DNA of 64,000 nt from Ailurus styani (lineage: Eukaryota > Chordata > Mammalia > Carnivora > Ailuridae), in NCBI GenBank assembly GCA_002007465.1, contig LNAC01000009.1:1416187-1480186 (forward strand), in the 5' to 3' direction. This document shows, piece by piece, positions 1-49,815 of the stretch. Below the pieces are notes generated by a model, which worked only from the letters and a program-made list of their open reading frames with translations, was not told the origin of the DNA and ran no database searches. Each line of letters starts with the position of its first letter. Position 1 is the first letter of the stretch. The position numbers and the translations under genes were made by a program.

Positions 1-179
1 GGATACGCAGGGGACACAAGGCGCGTGGGCCGGTGGCTAGAGGGACCCGAGGCTCAGAAGCAGCCAGTGGCTGGAGCTGGGGTCTGGGGGGAGGGGAGGT
101 GTCAGTGAGGGGACATCGGAGGTGACCGGGGCTTGGGCGACCCTCCCCACGAGAAGAGGGAGAAGGGAAGCCCCCACGG

Positions 180-480
180 TCGGTGGAAGCGGGTCGGGTG
201 TCCGCACAGAGGGAGGTCCCGGGAGCAGGAGATCGCGAGGTGAACGGGAGCAGAGCACGACCCGGGGAGGCAGTGAGGCCGGCCGGGCCTCCGCACCCTG
301 ACTCCCAGCAGGCCGCGGGCAAGTGCGAGCGACACGTGGCGCCCAAGGGCCGCGGGCCCGGCCGGCCAGCCGCCGCCGCAGCGAGAAAGGAGCCAGCGAG
401 AGCCGGGCGCGCGGGGACGCGGGGGCCTCCCCGTGCGTCCCTCTCCGGGGGCAGAGGCTGAAGGGGACGACGGCACAAGA
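180..480. promoter_or_regulatory. CpG island
   Basis: Very dense CpG dinucleotides and GC boxes, for example a GCCGCCGCCGCAGCGAG run and several GGCCGG and CGCGGG motifs, in a region where the rest of the intron is CpG-poor. High GC continues to about 1100. Could be an unmethylated promoter for an antisense or unannotated transcript, or simply a GC-rich intragenic island. No exon could be assigned. Confidence 0.6.
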
Positions 481-2459
481 GCCACCTGCGGGCAGCAGCT
501 CTCAGAGGGAAAGGGGCTCTCTGAGCTTGGCTGAGGCAGTGGGCGGCAGCGACTCCCAGTCTAACACCAACTCTGGGGACGCAGCCACCAGCCCTCACCC
601 CCCGGGTGGGGACGGCGAGGCCGGAGAGGGCAAGCCTGTCCTCACCTCTGCTCAGCCCTTCTCTGCCCGACTCGCTCCTTCCCCCCCCGGCTGGTGAGAT
701 GCCCCTGCCCCCGGCTCCAGGCGCACCCTCTGCTGCACGGCTGGCTGCGTCCGTCCCCGCGGGGGACTGGAAGCTCCCTGGGGGCCAGGCTGCCGCACCC
801 GCTGGCGCTGCAAGCTGCCTACGGGGCTGACGGGGCCGCTGAGCGCGGGGCCCGCGTGGACCCAGTGAACGGTGCCAGGAGGGCCCCTCCGGCTGCCAAG
901 CCCACCGCCCACTCCTGGCAGAAGCTGTCCCGCCTCCAGTGCCTGCTCCGGGAAGCACCTGCGACCACTGCTGACTTCAGGAGGGCACCCTGCGGGCTCC
1001 GGAGAGAGTGTGCGGGACAGAGCGAAGGAGCAGGGAAGGGTAACAGCTGGAGAGAGCAGACGGGCCCAGCGCGACCTCCCACTTCCCTTCCCTATCCCTC
1101 CTTTCCCGGCAGAACCTGACGATCTGTGCTTGCCAGCGAACGGGCCTACTGAGCACAGGTCCGATAAGAAGGAGCTTCGGGCGCCCACCCTCTTCCTGCG
1201 GCACCACACTATAAACTGGGGCCTCAGTGGCCCCTGGACACGTCTGTCTCTGTAACCAAACCAAACCGTGACGTGTAACCCAAATGACAAGTGTTTCCTG
1301 GACTTGAGGTGTTGAGAGGCCTGGCCGAGAACCAATTCTCTTAGTCTCTAATCCCTGTCTCCACCTTTGTTGCCCAGCCACTTGAACGAAGGGAGCGTAG
1401 TAGAAGAAAAGGGGCCCGGCAACCCCGAGGGCAGCATTCTGGACTGGGCACGCCGGAGAGGCAACTTCCCGGCCCTGGAAGCCACACCAAGCATTCCTTC
1501 CCATCCCGACATCTCAAGACAGCAGAAAAGAATTCGATCTCCAAGGATATGCAAGGCACAGAAGCCGGCTACCAAGTCTGATCACTGAAACTGCATCCAG
1601 TGCTTACTTTTTAACCTGCTGACTTCTTTATGATAAATTCTCTCACCAAAGTAAGCCTTTGCAAGCTTTAGCCCAAGGAGCGTCGTTACAGAAAGAAAAA
1701 AGAAACTGACTGGAAGTCACCTACTTCTGACTGCACCCTCACTCTGCAGGCTCCGCGGGAGAAGCCAGGTGGGGGCACCCTACCCCCAGGAGGAGCCCGG
1801 CCCAGCCTGGGCTCCACTGGTAAGACATCTCACAAATGCACCGCACTTCAGAGAAAGGAAGGGAAAACAGGCAGAAGAGAAACTACCCAGAATCTCAGTC
1901 AATAAGGTCAGTGAGTGGCCCAGCTCAGCGTTCATGGGCCACTAATGGGCCAGACTCATTAGGAAGAGGATCTGTTTGGGGTGTAGGAGGCCTAAGGAAT
2001 ATTCCTGTCTACAAAGACCAAGTAATATGTGTTCTGTGGTGAGGATCAGGTCAAGCTCCTTTCTACAGGAAACACCCTCCAACGCGGAGGACAGAGAGCC
2101 CATGACCTTCTAGAAAACACAAACAATGGCTCTACTTGCCTCTGGCTTGAATTACTTCTGGAAGATTTAAGAGGTGCCATCCAGGAAGAGCACCTCCAAG
2201 CAGAAGAGAGAGGGGACAGCCCGGGGCGCAGTGGCGGTGCATCTCCGAGAAGCTGCCATCCGCCCTCATGCTCACCTGCAGGTAAACGTGGCTGGCAGGC
2301 TGAGGGCTGGAGCCTCCACCTCGGCCTGTTCTGCTCAGACACATCTCTTGAATCCACAGAACTTTCTCAACAGCAGAATTTTCTCTCGGCCAGAGAGAAG
2401 CCCCAGAACAATTTCCCTGCTGACCTAAAGGCACTTGGCCTCAGTCGGCTCCCCAACTT

Positions 2460-2641
2460 TTTTTTTTCTTCAAGATTTTATTTATTTGAGAGAGAGACAG
2501 AGAGAGCACAAGGAGGCAGAGAGAGAGGGAGAAGCAGGCTCTCCGCTGGGCAGGGGGCCCGATGCGGGGCTTGATCCCAGGACCCCGGAATCATGACCTG
2601 AGCAGAAGGCAGACGCTTAACCCACTGCGCCACTCAGGTGC
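2460..2641 (-). mobile_element. CAN-SINE
   Basis: Poly-T, AAGATTTTATTTATTTGAGAG, then the inverted core ending CACTCAGGTGCCCC. Flanked by the target-site duplication CCCCAACTT (about 2451-2459 and 2641-2650). Confidence 0.93.
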
Positions 2642-4238
2642 CCCCAACTTCTTCCTCACACGCTAAGCGGGACTAGTGCTCCTTGGAAACAGCACCCCCC
2701 TAAATAAAGCCTTCTCTGTGGTTTGATGCTCGCTGGGACATACTCAGCTTTTCTGCCACCGAAGAGCAGCTCCCTCGCTATCACAGGATGGCTCACACTG
2801 AGCCACAGAAATCGCGGTGTCATCACAGCGCCCCGCTCCCTTATAACGGGAGCATAAGCGGAGACGACCAATGGATGACCCTCGACATCCCGCTCTCTCC
2901 CCAGCCTGCCAGAATGAAGGACACGTGAGTCCAGTCTCCATGTGACTCGTGGTCTGTCTGTCCACTTCCCCCACTTCCCTGCCCTCATCTGAGCACACAG
3001 AGACCCTCCTGCTAAAATAGTTAGTTACCACTTAGCGCCAGCGAGAGACTAAAAACCAAAACAAGATTTTAAAAAATTTGGCCATGAGACAAAAATACCT
3101 TCACAATGCCTCTGTGCTTCTGATACAACGGCTGGTGGAGAGGACGTGGGACGTGTTCTCACCTTGCTGGTGAGAACATCAGATGACCCAGGCAGCCAGC
3201 TTCTCGCTGCCACCCCAGAGAAGCCCCGCCGACAGGGGAATGGATAAACACACCCCTCCCACTGCTGCTTACCCCACCGGCTCTCCCTTGAGCCTCTTCA
3301 AGCCGGTTACTGGCTCAGAGTCTGCTACTTCTAGAAGAGGCACGTCTGCCGGCGCTACTGCCTTCCCCTCTGCTATCTGTAAAGAGGTATTTCTTCTTCT
3401 GCACCAGAGCTGTTGTTTGGGGCCCATCGGGTGGGAGCTGCCTTCCGTTTATTGTTCTTGTAGTGGGGCTGAGCACAAAGAGCTGTCCTATGCCGGCGGG
3501 GCCGGCAGGACCCAGCAGGGGCCAGACGCTCAGCCTTTGAACTGGGACAAGTCAAAGGGCCACCTGCCTCGCTTGGAAGGAGCAGGCCTGAATCTCAGCC
3601 TTAGGCTAATCATCAAACACAACACTGACCTGGCCCACCACACGTCATCAGTAAACAAGCCAATACTCTCAATCACTGTTTCTTTTCTAGATAACGAGTG
3701 CCCTTTCCCAGAAAACAGGACCCTAAAGTCACTTGCCCTGTGACTCAGAAAAGCCCGCTGGAATGCTCGCATAGAGGTCAAGTCACTGTGCCAGTTGTGA
3801 AAAGCCATTTTGTTGTCTGGTGACAGAGGAGTCTGCGGACAAGGAGCAGACCCGCAGACGACTCAGATGATCACGTTTTCAGACATCAGCTCCCAGTGGC
3901 TGGGGCCCAACAGGAAGTGGGGCTGCCCATCCCCAGGAGTGCTGAACGGGCCAAGCCAATGCCCAAGTTCTCACCACTGGCTTATTGGAAGCAGGCTCCA
4001 ACGACACACAGTGATGCTTAATTGGATGGCCAGTTCCACTTGCCCTGCGATGCTTGGCAGACACTGTACCTCAAACTGAGTAAGAGAGTCTGCGGCTTAA
4101 GTGTCCATTTCCTTCTGCTAAATATAGACGTACCACCTCTCCAGCGACAGAACGCAAAGCGAAGCTGCTCTGATTCACACCGTGCTGTCTGGCTGGGTCC
4201 AGGGGCCGAGGAGGAGGGGCACAAAAGGAGATTGCTTA

Positions 4239-42268
<38,030 letters not shown>

Positions 42269-42389
42269 CTAAAAAGATTTGGAGTGGTGGAATTAGTAAT
42301 ATGGAGAAGTTAACTTGATTATTTAACATATTTATTTGCTTGAAAACTACGGTATCTAGCTAACTAGTCATTGTTTCTATATACTTGGT

Positions 42390-42412
42390 AATATATATAT
42401 ATATATATACAC
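42390..42412. repeat. (AT)n microsatellite
   Basis: About 9 TA units followed by CACACC. Confidence 0.9.
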
Positions 42413-43112
42413 ACCTTATCTTGCTCCAAACGCTGAAGACGACTTATCAGAAATTCACAAGATATCAACAGTTTTGCAGAAGGAAGCACACAAAACGATT
42501 CAATTCATTCCCACGTATGCAGAAAGGTCCCAGGACAGACGTGGTGATCAAGTGGAATGTGAATTCCAGGGAAGGAGGAACAATGTTTTCGTCACCCTCA
42601 CAAGCTGCCTGCTAGCCCAAGGCCTGGACTCCAGGAGGCACTCAAAACATGTGGGGGCGGGGGGAGGGGAGAAGCGGCCAAAGCTGCCCCCAAAATTTTT
42701 ATAAATTTTTATAAACCTTCTTACGAGTTTTATGTACGTGGCTCCTTCCACTGCAGGATGATAACGGATACCTGGCGTTACTTTTCTAATCTATAATACA
42801 TTTTTTTTACATTTGCACCTAAAAATGATGTTTCATATGGCAGGTCTTCGGGAAACAAAGCCTTATGCAGAAGGAATCCAGGAACTAGCCAGGTGGGGAC
42901 AGATCTCTCGGACATAGGATAACCCTGAGATTTGCCGAAACTGAGCACGTGGGCAAATCCTACCACAGCCGCTTGAAACCGCCTCAAAGTTGTGATTCCA
43001 ATCTCAACTAAGTCAATAAATTTTTAAGGCCAAGAGAACAACAGTATTAGTGAATACTGCTCAAGTTGAGGCTCCACCAAGACATGTCCTATTATGTAAA
43101 CTCATGAGTTTT

Positions 43113-43313
43113 TTATTTTTTAAAAAGATTTTATTTATTCATTTGAGAGAGAGAGAGAGAATGAGCGGCGGGAAGGGGGAGAGGCAGAGGGAGAGGGAGA
43201 AGCAGGATCCCTGCTGAGCAGGGAACCTGACACAGGGCTGGATCCCAGGATCTCGGGATCAAAACCCGAGTTAAAGGCAGATGCTTACCCGACTAAGCCC
43301 CCCAGGCGCCCCA
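43113..43313 (-). mobile_element. CAN-SINE
   Basis: TTTAAAAAGATTTTATTTATT start, CCCCAGGCGCCCC end. TSD TCATGAGTTTT at 43102-43112 and 43317-43327. Confidence 0.95.
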
Positions 43314-43505
43314 AGTCATGAGTTTTATATAGAGAATCATTTGCCTAAATGGGAGCACCTTCGGTAAGCCCGCAATAAGCTAACGGTTGTGAAGTAGCTC
43401 CTGAATGCCAGGTGCCAAGCTAAACACTTTTCTAAAACCTGCATTTGGTTCGTCCTCAAATCTGCACAGTCATTTTTGCTACTGTTTGCATCTTGCTCTA
43501 CCCTT

Positions 43506-43693
43506 TGAGGGCACTTGGGTGGTTCAGCAGGTTAAGCATCTGCCTTTGGCTCAGGTCATGATCCCGGGGTCCTGGGATCGAACCCCTGTCGGGCTCCCTG
43601 CTCAGTGGGGAGCCTGCTTCTCCCACTCTCTGCCACTAACCCAGCTTGTGCTTCTCTCTCTCTGTCAAATAAATAAAATCTTTCAAAAGAAAT
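43506..43693 (+). mobile_element. CAN-SINE (first of an inverted pair)
   Basis: GAGGGCACTTGGGTGGTTCA head, AAATAAATAAAATCTTTCAA tail. Flanked by copies of CTACCCTT(T)G; the right-hand copy was later used by the next insertion. Confidence 0.95.
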
Positions 43694-43706
43694 TCTACCC
43701 TTGGTT

Positions 43707-43891
43707 TCTTTTTTTTTATTTATTTGACAGAGAGAGAGAGAGAGAGAGATCACAAGTAGGCTGAGAGGCAGGCAGAGAGAGAGGAGGAAGCAGGCTCCCC
43801 GCTGAGCAGAGAGCCCGATGCGGGCCTCGATCCCAGGACCCTGAGATCATGACCTGAGCCGAAGGCAGAGGCTTTAACCCACTGAGCCACC
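43707..43891 (-). mobile_element. CAN-SINE (second of an inverted pair)
   Basis: Poly-T, TTATTTATTTGACAGAGAG start; ends GGCTTTAACCCACTGAGCCACC without the usual CAGGCGCC, so slightly 5'-truncated. TSD CTACCCTTGGTTTCTT and CTACCCTTTGTTTCTT (43695-43710, 43892-43907). Confidence 0.95.
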
Positions 43892-44869
43892 CTACCCTTT
43901 GTTTCTTTTGATGTTAACCATAGCTACCTGACGACATTATCAAGACGCTCTGGGGACTCCAGTTTGCTCTTCGGCTGTCTCTGCCGGCTTTCTCAGCTTT
44001 CTCAGCTGTCTTGGTGTGAGTGGTAATTTTCTTTCTAGACTTGGGTCTCTTGGACATCAGAGGGAGTCTAATCGTAAACCCCAAAGCCCCCTGAGGAGAG
44101 GCTGTGGATCAGATCTTTGGCAGACAAATCATAAACTGTAACCCCTACATAGCTAAAACAGACATTTCATAGCCATTAGGAGGGTTATGTTTTCCAGCCC
44201 ACTCTTCTACTCAAGGAATACAGCTCTGAGAGTCCTATAATACTAGGGCTATGGAGAGGGACACGAGTCCAGCATTCTCTCCTGCCTTCCAACCCTGCCC
44301 CCCATCCCATCCGAGTCTTTGGCTCTTGCTCCCAGCCAACTGTTCATACTCCAAGGCTCTAGGGGCCAAGTTTCCGCAGCGTCTCAGGGCAGCTCTGGCT
44401 TGCATTCTTTTACCCACTAAGATTGCAGCTCCCCCCCCGCCCCTTGACTTTTTTTTTTTTTTGCCCCTGGAAATTTCCTTTATTTCCCTAGGATTCAGCT
44501 ATGCATTTAAAGCATGTTTGCTGGACTTCCACTTCTTGGTGGAGCCGTGTGCAGTACATCGGAACTCCCAGGGAGAACACGAAAAGCAGATAAGATAATA
44601 GAAGTCATCCACTGGAAGGCAGGAGAGGGCTGCTAGACCACAAAACCCAGAAAAGCTGAAGCTCGTGTCCTTTCTCGGGACTCTAAGAGAAATGATGTGA
44701 GTGACAATTTCCCCACCTCCCCCAAAGCCGCTACAAGGCTACTCCCATCCTAGACGCGCAGGAGAGAAATCAAGTACATATGATGGATGCCTGAGGACAC
44801 TGCCGCTTCGTGCCCTGGCAGAATGCCCAGATGACAAGGGCGGGAGAGACAGAAGGAACAAACACATTC

Positions 44870-44965
44870 TTGCCATGTGCAACAACATAGATGAACCTCA
44901 CAGCATGATCCTAAGCAAAACGAGCCATATTACCATAGGTATAATCAAATCAAATGTAGGGGGAA
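44870..44965 (+). repeat. Old L1 fragment
   Basis: GCAACAACATAGATGAACCTC, GATCCTAAGCAAAACGAGCC, from the L1M 3' region. Directly precedes the duplicated block at the first N. Confidence 0.65.
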
Positions 44966-45057
44966 ATAATCTATGGTGACAGAGGTCAGGACCAGGAGGG
45001 TTCTTGGAAGGGAGAGACTTGTAGTCGCTTGCAGGAGGGGGTCTTAAGGAGCTTCTG

Positions 45058-45206
45058 GGGCACCTGGGTGGCTCAGTGGGTTAAAGCCGCTGCCTTCGGC
45101 TCAGGTCATGATCCCAGGGTCCTGGGATCGAGGCCCACATCGGGCTCTCTGCTCGGCAGGGAGCCTGCTTCCCCCTCTCTCTCTGCCTGCCTCTCTGCCT
45201 AGCTGT
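45058..45206 (+). mobile_element. CAN-SINE, young, cut at an assembly join
   Basis: GGGCACCTGGGTGGCTCAGT head, GGGTTAAAGCCGCTGCC; stops at GCCTAGCTGT before an N, lacking its A tail. Confidence 0.95.
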
Positions 45207-45207
45207 N
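45207..45207. other. Single-N assembly join with 94-base flanking duplication
   Basis: 44964-45057 and 45208-45301 are the same 94 bases with one difference (TTGGAAGG versus TTGGGAGG). The SINE lies between them. See findings. Confidence 0.9.
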
Positions 45208-45420
45208 AAATAATCTATGGTGACAGAGGTCAGGACCAGGAGGGTTCTTGGGAGGGAGAGACTTGTAGTCGCTTGCAGGAGGGGGTCTTAAGGAGCTTCT
45301 GAAAGTGCTTGGTAACATTCTGTTTGTTGCTGGTTGTACAAGGGTGTTTATGCTGTGAAAATTCACTGAGTCAGAGGCTAATAATATTCTTTTAGCATGT
45401 ACCTTATAAAATAGGGTTTA

Positions 45421-45604
45421 GGGCGCCTGGGTGGCTCAGTGGGTTAAAGCCGCTGCCTTCGGCTCAGGTCATGATCCCAGGGTCCTGGGATCGAGGCCCA
45501 CATCGGGCTCTCTGCTCGGCAGGGAGCCTGCTTCCCCCTCTCTCTCTGCCTGCCTCTCTGCCTAGCTGTGATCTGATCTCTCTCTCTCTGTGTCAAATAA
45601 ATAA
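45421..45604 (+). mobile_element. CAN-SINE, young, ending at an assembly join
   Basis: Nearly identical to the copy at 45058 over its whole length (main difference GCGCC versus GCACC). The tail is cut after AAATAAATAA by an N. Confidence 0.95.
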
Positions 45605-45605
45605 N
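45605..45605. other. Single-N assembly join with 31-base flanking duplication
   Basis: TTTTAGCATGTACCTTATAA and the next 11 bases occur at 45390-45420 and 45607-45637, on either side of the SINE. Confidence 0.9.
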
Positions 45606-46142
45606 TTTTTAGCATGTACCTTATAAAATAGGGTTTAAATTTTACAAATATGCATGTTCTGATTTAACCAGCATTTAGATGCTGTGCAGCCAAATGGAAG
45701 CCTGCTAAAAACCGCTTAACTCATTTAGTCTACCACCGTATGCACTCTCTAGGTATGTGGGTTATAACAGTTGTTTTGTCCATATAAACATTACATTCCT
45801 TTATGGTGTGCTCTCACTTTTATATTATCATTTCACTTGATAAAACAATGCCACTAAAAACACATTTTTGAAGACTATTTTAAACACTGATAACCGCAAC
45901 GCAACTCCCCAATCTCCACACCCGAGAAATGGGCTTTCCTGTGACAGCTCATCCTCAGCAGCCCTGGGCAAGTCAGACTAGCAGCTCCACGACAGGGATG
46001 CAAGCACGAGCTCAGGGGTGAAATGACTACCCAAAACAACGCAGACCAGAAGTGGTGAAGCTGGGATGTCAACACGAATCCGGTGTGAGAGCCACTTTCA
46101 CGCTACTGCCTCCCAACATGTGAAAGTCATCATGACAGAACA

Positions 46143-48040
46143 TTAGACGTGAGCTGAACAACCTGGAAAAAAGGGACGAATTCATAAAAACATACAACCT
46201 CTTAAGACTGACTCATGAAGAAAGAGAAAATCTGAACAAACTAACAGTGAATAGGGAGACTGAACAGGCAATCAGACAAGAAAGACAGCTAGGGCAAAAT
46301 GAACAAGAGCCCCTCTCAAACTCTTCCAAAAAAACTGAAGAGGAGGGAACACGTCCAAACCCGTCTTACAAGACCAGCATTATCCTGATACCAAAGCCAC
46401 ATAAGGACACTACAAGGAAAGAACACTACAGGCCAATATCCCTAATAAGCACAGATGAAACACTCCTCAACAAAATACCACCAAACTGAATTCAACAGCA
46501 CGTGAAAGGGTCACACACCATGATCGAAGGTCACACACCCCTGGGAGGCAGGGATGGTTGAATATATGCACATCAATAAATGTGAAACACCACGTTAGCA
46601 AACTGAAAGGAAAAAACACCCTACGATCATCTCAATAAATGCAGAAAAAGCATTCACACTGAAAAAAACAAAATAAAATTAAGATGTTAAAAAAAAAAAG
46701 CATTCAACAAAATACAACACGTTTCACAATAAAGACTCTCAACAAATCAGGTATAGAAGAAATGTACCTCAGTAGAAAACAAGCTGCACAGGACAAGCCC
46801 ACAGTTAACGTACATCATCCTCAACAGTGAACACTGAAAGCTCTTCCTCTAAAATCAGGAACAAGATAAAGTTCCCTACTCTCACCACCACAGTACTGGA
46901 AGTCCTAGCCAGAGCAATTAGGCAAGAGAAAGAAATAAGAGGCATCCACATTGCAAAGGAAGAAGTAAAATTGTCACTATTTACAGATGGCATGAGGAAC
47001 AACTCAATAGCAAAACAAAAAACAACCCTCCCCAAAAAACAACCCCAAATAATCTGATTTTAAAAATCTCAATAGACATTTCTCAAAAGACATACAAATG
47101 GCCAACAGGTATATGAAAATGTGCTCAACATCACCCATCATCAGGGAAATGGAAATTAAAACCATAATGAGAAACCACCTCATACCTGTCAGAATGGCTC
47201 GTATCAAAAGTCAAAAGAGAACAAGTGTGGACGAGGTGTAGAGAAAAGAGGATTCCTGCACACTGTTGGTGGAAATGGAAACTGTAACGGTCATTATGGA
47301 AAACAGTATAGAAGATCATTAAAAAACTAAAAAATCAGACTATCACAGGATCCAGCAATCCCACTTCTGGGTATACATCTGAAGGAAATAAAATCAAAAT
47401 CTTGAAGAGCTACTGGTGCACTCCCAAGTCCACTACGGCATTATTCACAATTGCAAAGTATGGAAACAACCTAAGGGGCTGTCAAGTATAAAAGGGTAAA
47501 GAAAATGTACACACACGTGCCCGTGCACACTCGCGCACACGTACATAGCACGGACTCCTATTCAGCTTTAAAAAAGAATGAAATCTTGTTATTTGCAACA
47601 GTGTAGATGAACCTGGAAGACATCATGCTAAGTAGAATAAGCCAGACACAGAAAGACAAATGCTGCATGTTGTCACTTATACGTGCAATCTAAAAACGGT
47701 GAATTCATAGAAGCAGAGAGCAGAATGGTGGTTACAAAGGGTTGGGGGTGGACGGAAATGGAGAGATGTTAGTCAAAGCGTACGAAGTGTCAGATGTGCA
47801 GGATGAATAAATCCCGAGGTCGAATGTGTGGCATGGGGACTAGAGTTAACAACGTGGTACTGCACACTTGAAATCTGCTAAGTAAATCTGGCTTGTTCTC
47901 ACACACAAAAACGTAGCTATGTGAGGTGATGGATATGTTAACTGGCTTGACCGTGGTAATAATTTTACAAAGTATATCAAAACACCATATACATCTTAAA
48001 TACATACAATTTTTATTTGTGAATTATGCCTCAAGAAACC
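46143..48040 (+). mobile_element. L1 LINE, decayed ORF2 and 3' end
   Basis: A plus-strand frame at 46360-46490 shows ILIPKPHKDT and HYRPISLIST, the L1 ORF2 reverse-transcriptase start. Further frames give [18 protein letters not shown] and KEEVKLSLF (about 46890-46990), the RT palm region with the catalytic FADD replaced by FTDG. From 47060 the sequence is an old L1 3' region (AATGGCCAACAGGTATATGA, CCACTTCTGGGTATACATCTG, GGTTACAAAGGGTTGGGGG). Several stops and deletions; not functional. Confidence 0.88.
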
Positions 48041-48096
48041 AGGAAGAATATTAAAGGCAAAGAGCAAAATCCAAACTATCTAAAGAGCTAACTTTG

Positions 48097-48097
48097 T

Positions 48098-48133
<36 letters not shown>

Positions 48134-48148
48134 GAAAAGAAAAGAAAA
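48097..48148. repeat. (AAAAG)n microsatellite
   Basis: A run followed by about 7 AAAAG units, possibly grown from a retroelement A tail. Confidence 0.92.
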
Positions 48149-48191
48149 CCTTATGTATTTACACTTATTTATTAAGATTTGAGAGAAATGA

Positions 48192-48400
48192 TGGGCGCCT
48201 GGGTGGCTCAGTGGGTTAAAGCCTCTGCCTTCGGCTCAGGTAATGATCTCAGGGTCCTGGGATCGAGGCCCGCATCGGGCTCCCTGCTCAGTGGGGAGCC
48301 TGCTTCCCCCTCTCTCTCTCTCTGCCTGCCTCTCTGCCTCCTTGTGATCTCTCTCCCTCTGTGAAATAAATAAATTAATAAAATCTTTAAAAAAAAAAAA
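48192..48400 (+). mobile_element. CAN-SINE, young GTGGGTTAAAGCC subfamily
   Basis: TSD AAGATTTGAGAGAAATGA at 48174-48191 and 48401-48418, 18 bases with no change. Confidence 0.97.
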
Positions 48401-49204
48401 AAGATTTGAGAGAAATGAGAAATTCACCAAACTATGAAAAGATTAGTACCAGGGGGACAGTAGGCTACAATTTTTTCTTTATACTTTTCTCTATTTTTAA
48501 AATTCCCAAAGATGGTCATGTATTAAATTGTAATTAAAAAAAAAATCAAAAATCTTTTCCAGTATTACCATTTGCCAGTATTATCGGTAGGACCCTCACC
48601 TAACCTAACCCCCATTTCCATTTTAATCTATCATATCACACCATATCAAATGATACGTATGGAAGTGACTCTGCAAACTCTAATTCGCTACACAAATCAG
48701 AGAAACAGAGATTTTTAAACTAGAAAGAACCAGGAAGGTCATATATAATCGCTCATTCAACTGTATTTGACTCAATCCAGTGTAAATCAACCAGTATTTA
48801 CAAAACAACACTAATGGCCGAAGCCCCAAAAGTAAAAAATACTCAGTTCCAGAAAAAATCGCCACTTGTCAGTCCCGACTGAACAGGAATACAGAAACCT
48901 GTCCTTCTACTGTGGGAAAGCCAGAGATCTGGGCACTCTGGGACGAATGCCCCATCTATTCTGTACCTTCTGTGCCAGAGTGCCCCAGCCAGCACCTGAG
49001 CATGGGGTAAGAGTGAGACAGAGAATCGTCAGCACTCACGTTTCTCCCTCCGGACACTCTCCTAGAAGGAGCAGCGAGGTCAGTTTCTTGAAGACAGGAT
49101 GACAAAGCAAAAGGAGACAGGCAAGGAGGGGGGTGCCAAAGTAGAGTTAGGATGCCAACATTAGACACAAGCAATGAAGATTTAATTACATTTTCAACCA
49201 CCTT

Positions 49205-49241
49205 ATTATTTATTTATTTAAAGATTTTATTTATTTATTTA

Positions 49242-49299
<58 letters not shown>

Positions 49300-49441
49300 C
49301 AAGTAGGCAGAGAGACAGGGAGAGGAGGAAGCAGGCTCCTCGCTGAGCAGAGAGCCTGATGCGGGCCTCGATCCCAGGACGCTGAGATCATGACCTGAGC
49401 CGAAAGCAGAGGCTTTAACCCACTGAGCCACCCACGCGCCC
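49205..49441 (-). mobile_element. CAN-SINE with expanded (GA)n
   Basis: AAAGATTTTATTTATTTATTT start, a long GA array at about 49246-49296, and GAGCCACCCACGCGCCC end. Confidence 0.95.
49246..49296. repeat. (GA)n microsatellite inside a SINE
   Basis: About 25 GA units grown from the CT-rich segment of the element. Confidence 0.95.
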
Positions 49442-49445
49442 TATT

Positions 49446-49562
49446 TATTTTTTTTAAGATCTTATTTTTTAAAGTAATCTCTACAACCTACATGGGGCTT
49501 GAACTCACAACCCTGAGATCAAGAGCTGTGTGCTCTACCAACTAAGCCAGCCAGGCGCCCCC
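49446..49562 (-). mobile_element. Short CAN-SINE
   Basis: AAAGTAATCTCTACAACCTAC, CTCTACCAACTAAGCCAGCC, AGGCGCCCC end: the short older type. Confidence 0.88.
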
Positions 49563-49654
49563 CCACTATTATTTCTACTAGCACTGACACAGTAATGTTT
49601 GTCTGTTTCCCCAAGGATTTCAGATTGCAAACACTTGACCGTGTTTGTAGCCAA

Positions 49655-49815
49655 CTGTGCTAAGAGCTTTATCCACCACCACTCATTCTTATCACAACAC
49701 TACCAGGCAGGTGTTATTATGCCCATTTTACAGATGAGGAAACAGAGGCTCAGAGGGATAAAACCTGCTTAAAATCATATTAGTAGGTGACAAAACCAGT
49801 ATTCTAACTCAGGTT
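49655..49815 (-). repeat. MIR element, reverse orientation
   Basis: CCATTTTACAGATGAGGAAAC, AGAGGCTCAGAGGGATAAAAC, AAAATCATATTAGTAGGTGAC. Confidence 0.9.

Noticed and set aside
102..1335. Several ORFs of 90-227 codons on both strands at the left edge
   Set aside because: They arise from GC-rich sequence with few stops; the proteins are low-complexity (Pro, Arg, Gly, Ser), lie in overlapping frames and match no family I know.
1..4200. Searched for the GPR107 last coding exon (VTTSGVMES... tail) on the minus strand
   Set aside because: No sequence with a phase-compatible acceptor and matching residues was found; it is probably left of the window.
43914..44057. Minus-strand 47-codon Lys/Arg-rich ORF starting MSKRPKSRKK
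   Set aside because: Short, no splice context, no recognised family; most likely chance.
46247..47057. Possible functional reverse transcriptase
   Set aside because: The L1 ORF2 pieces are in different frames with stops and the catalytic FADD-type motif is altered; it is a dead LINE.
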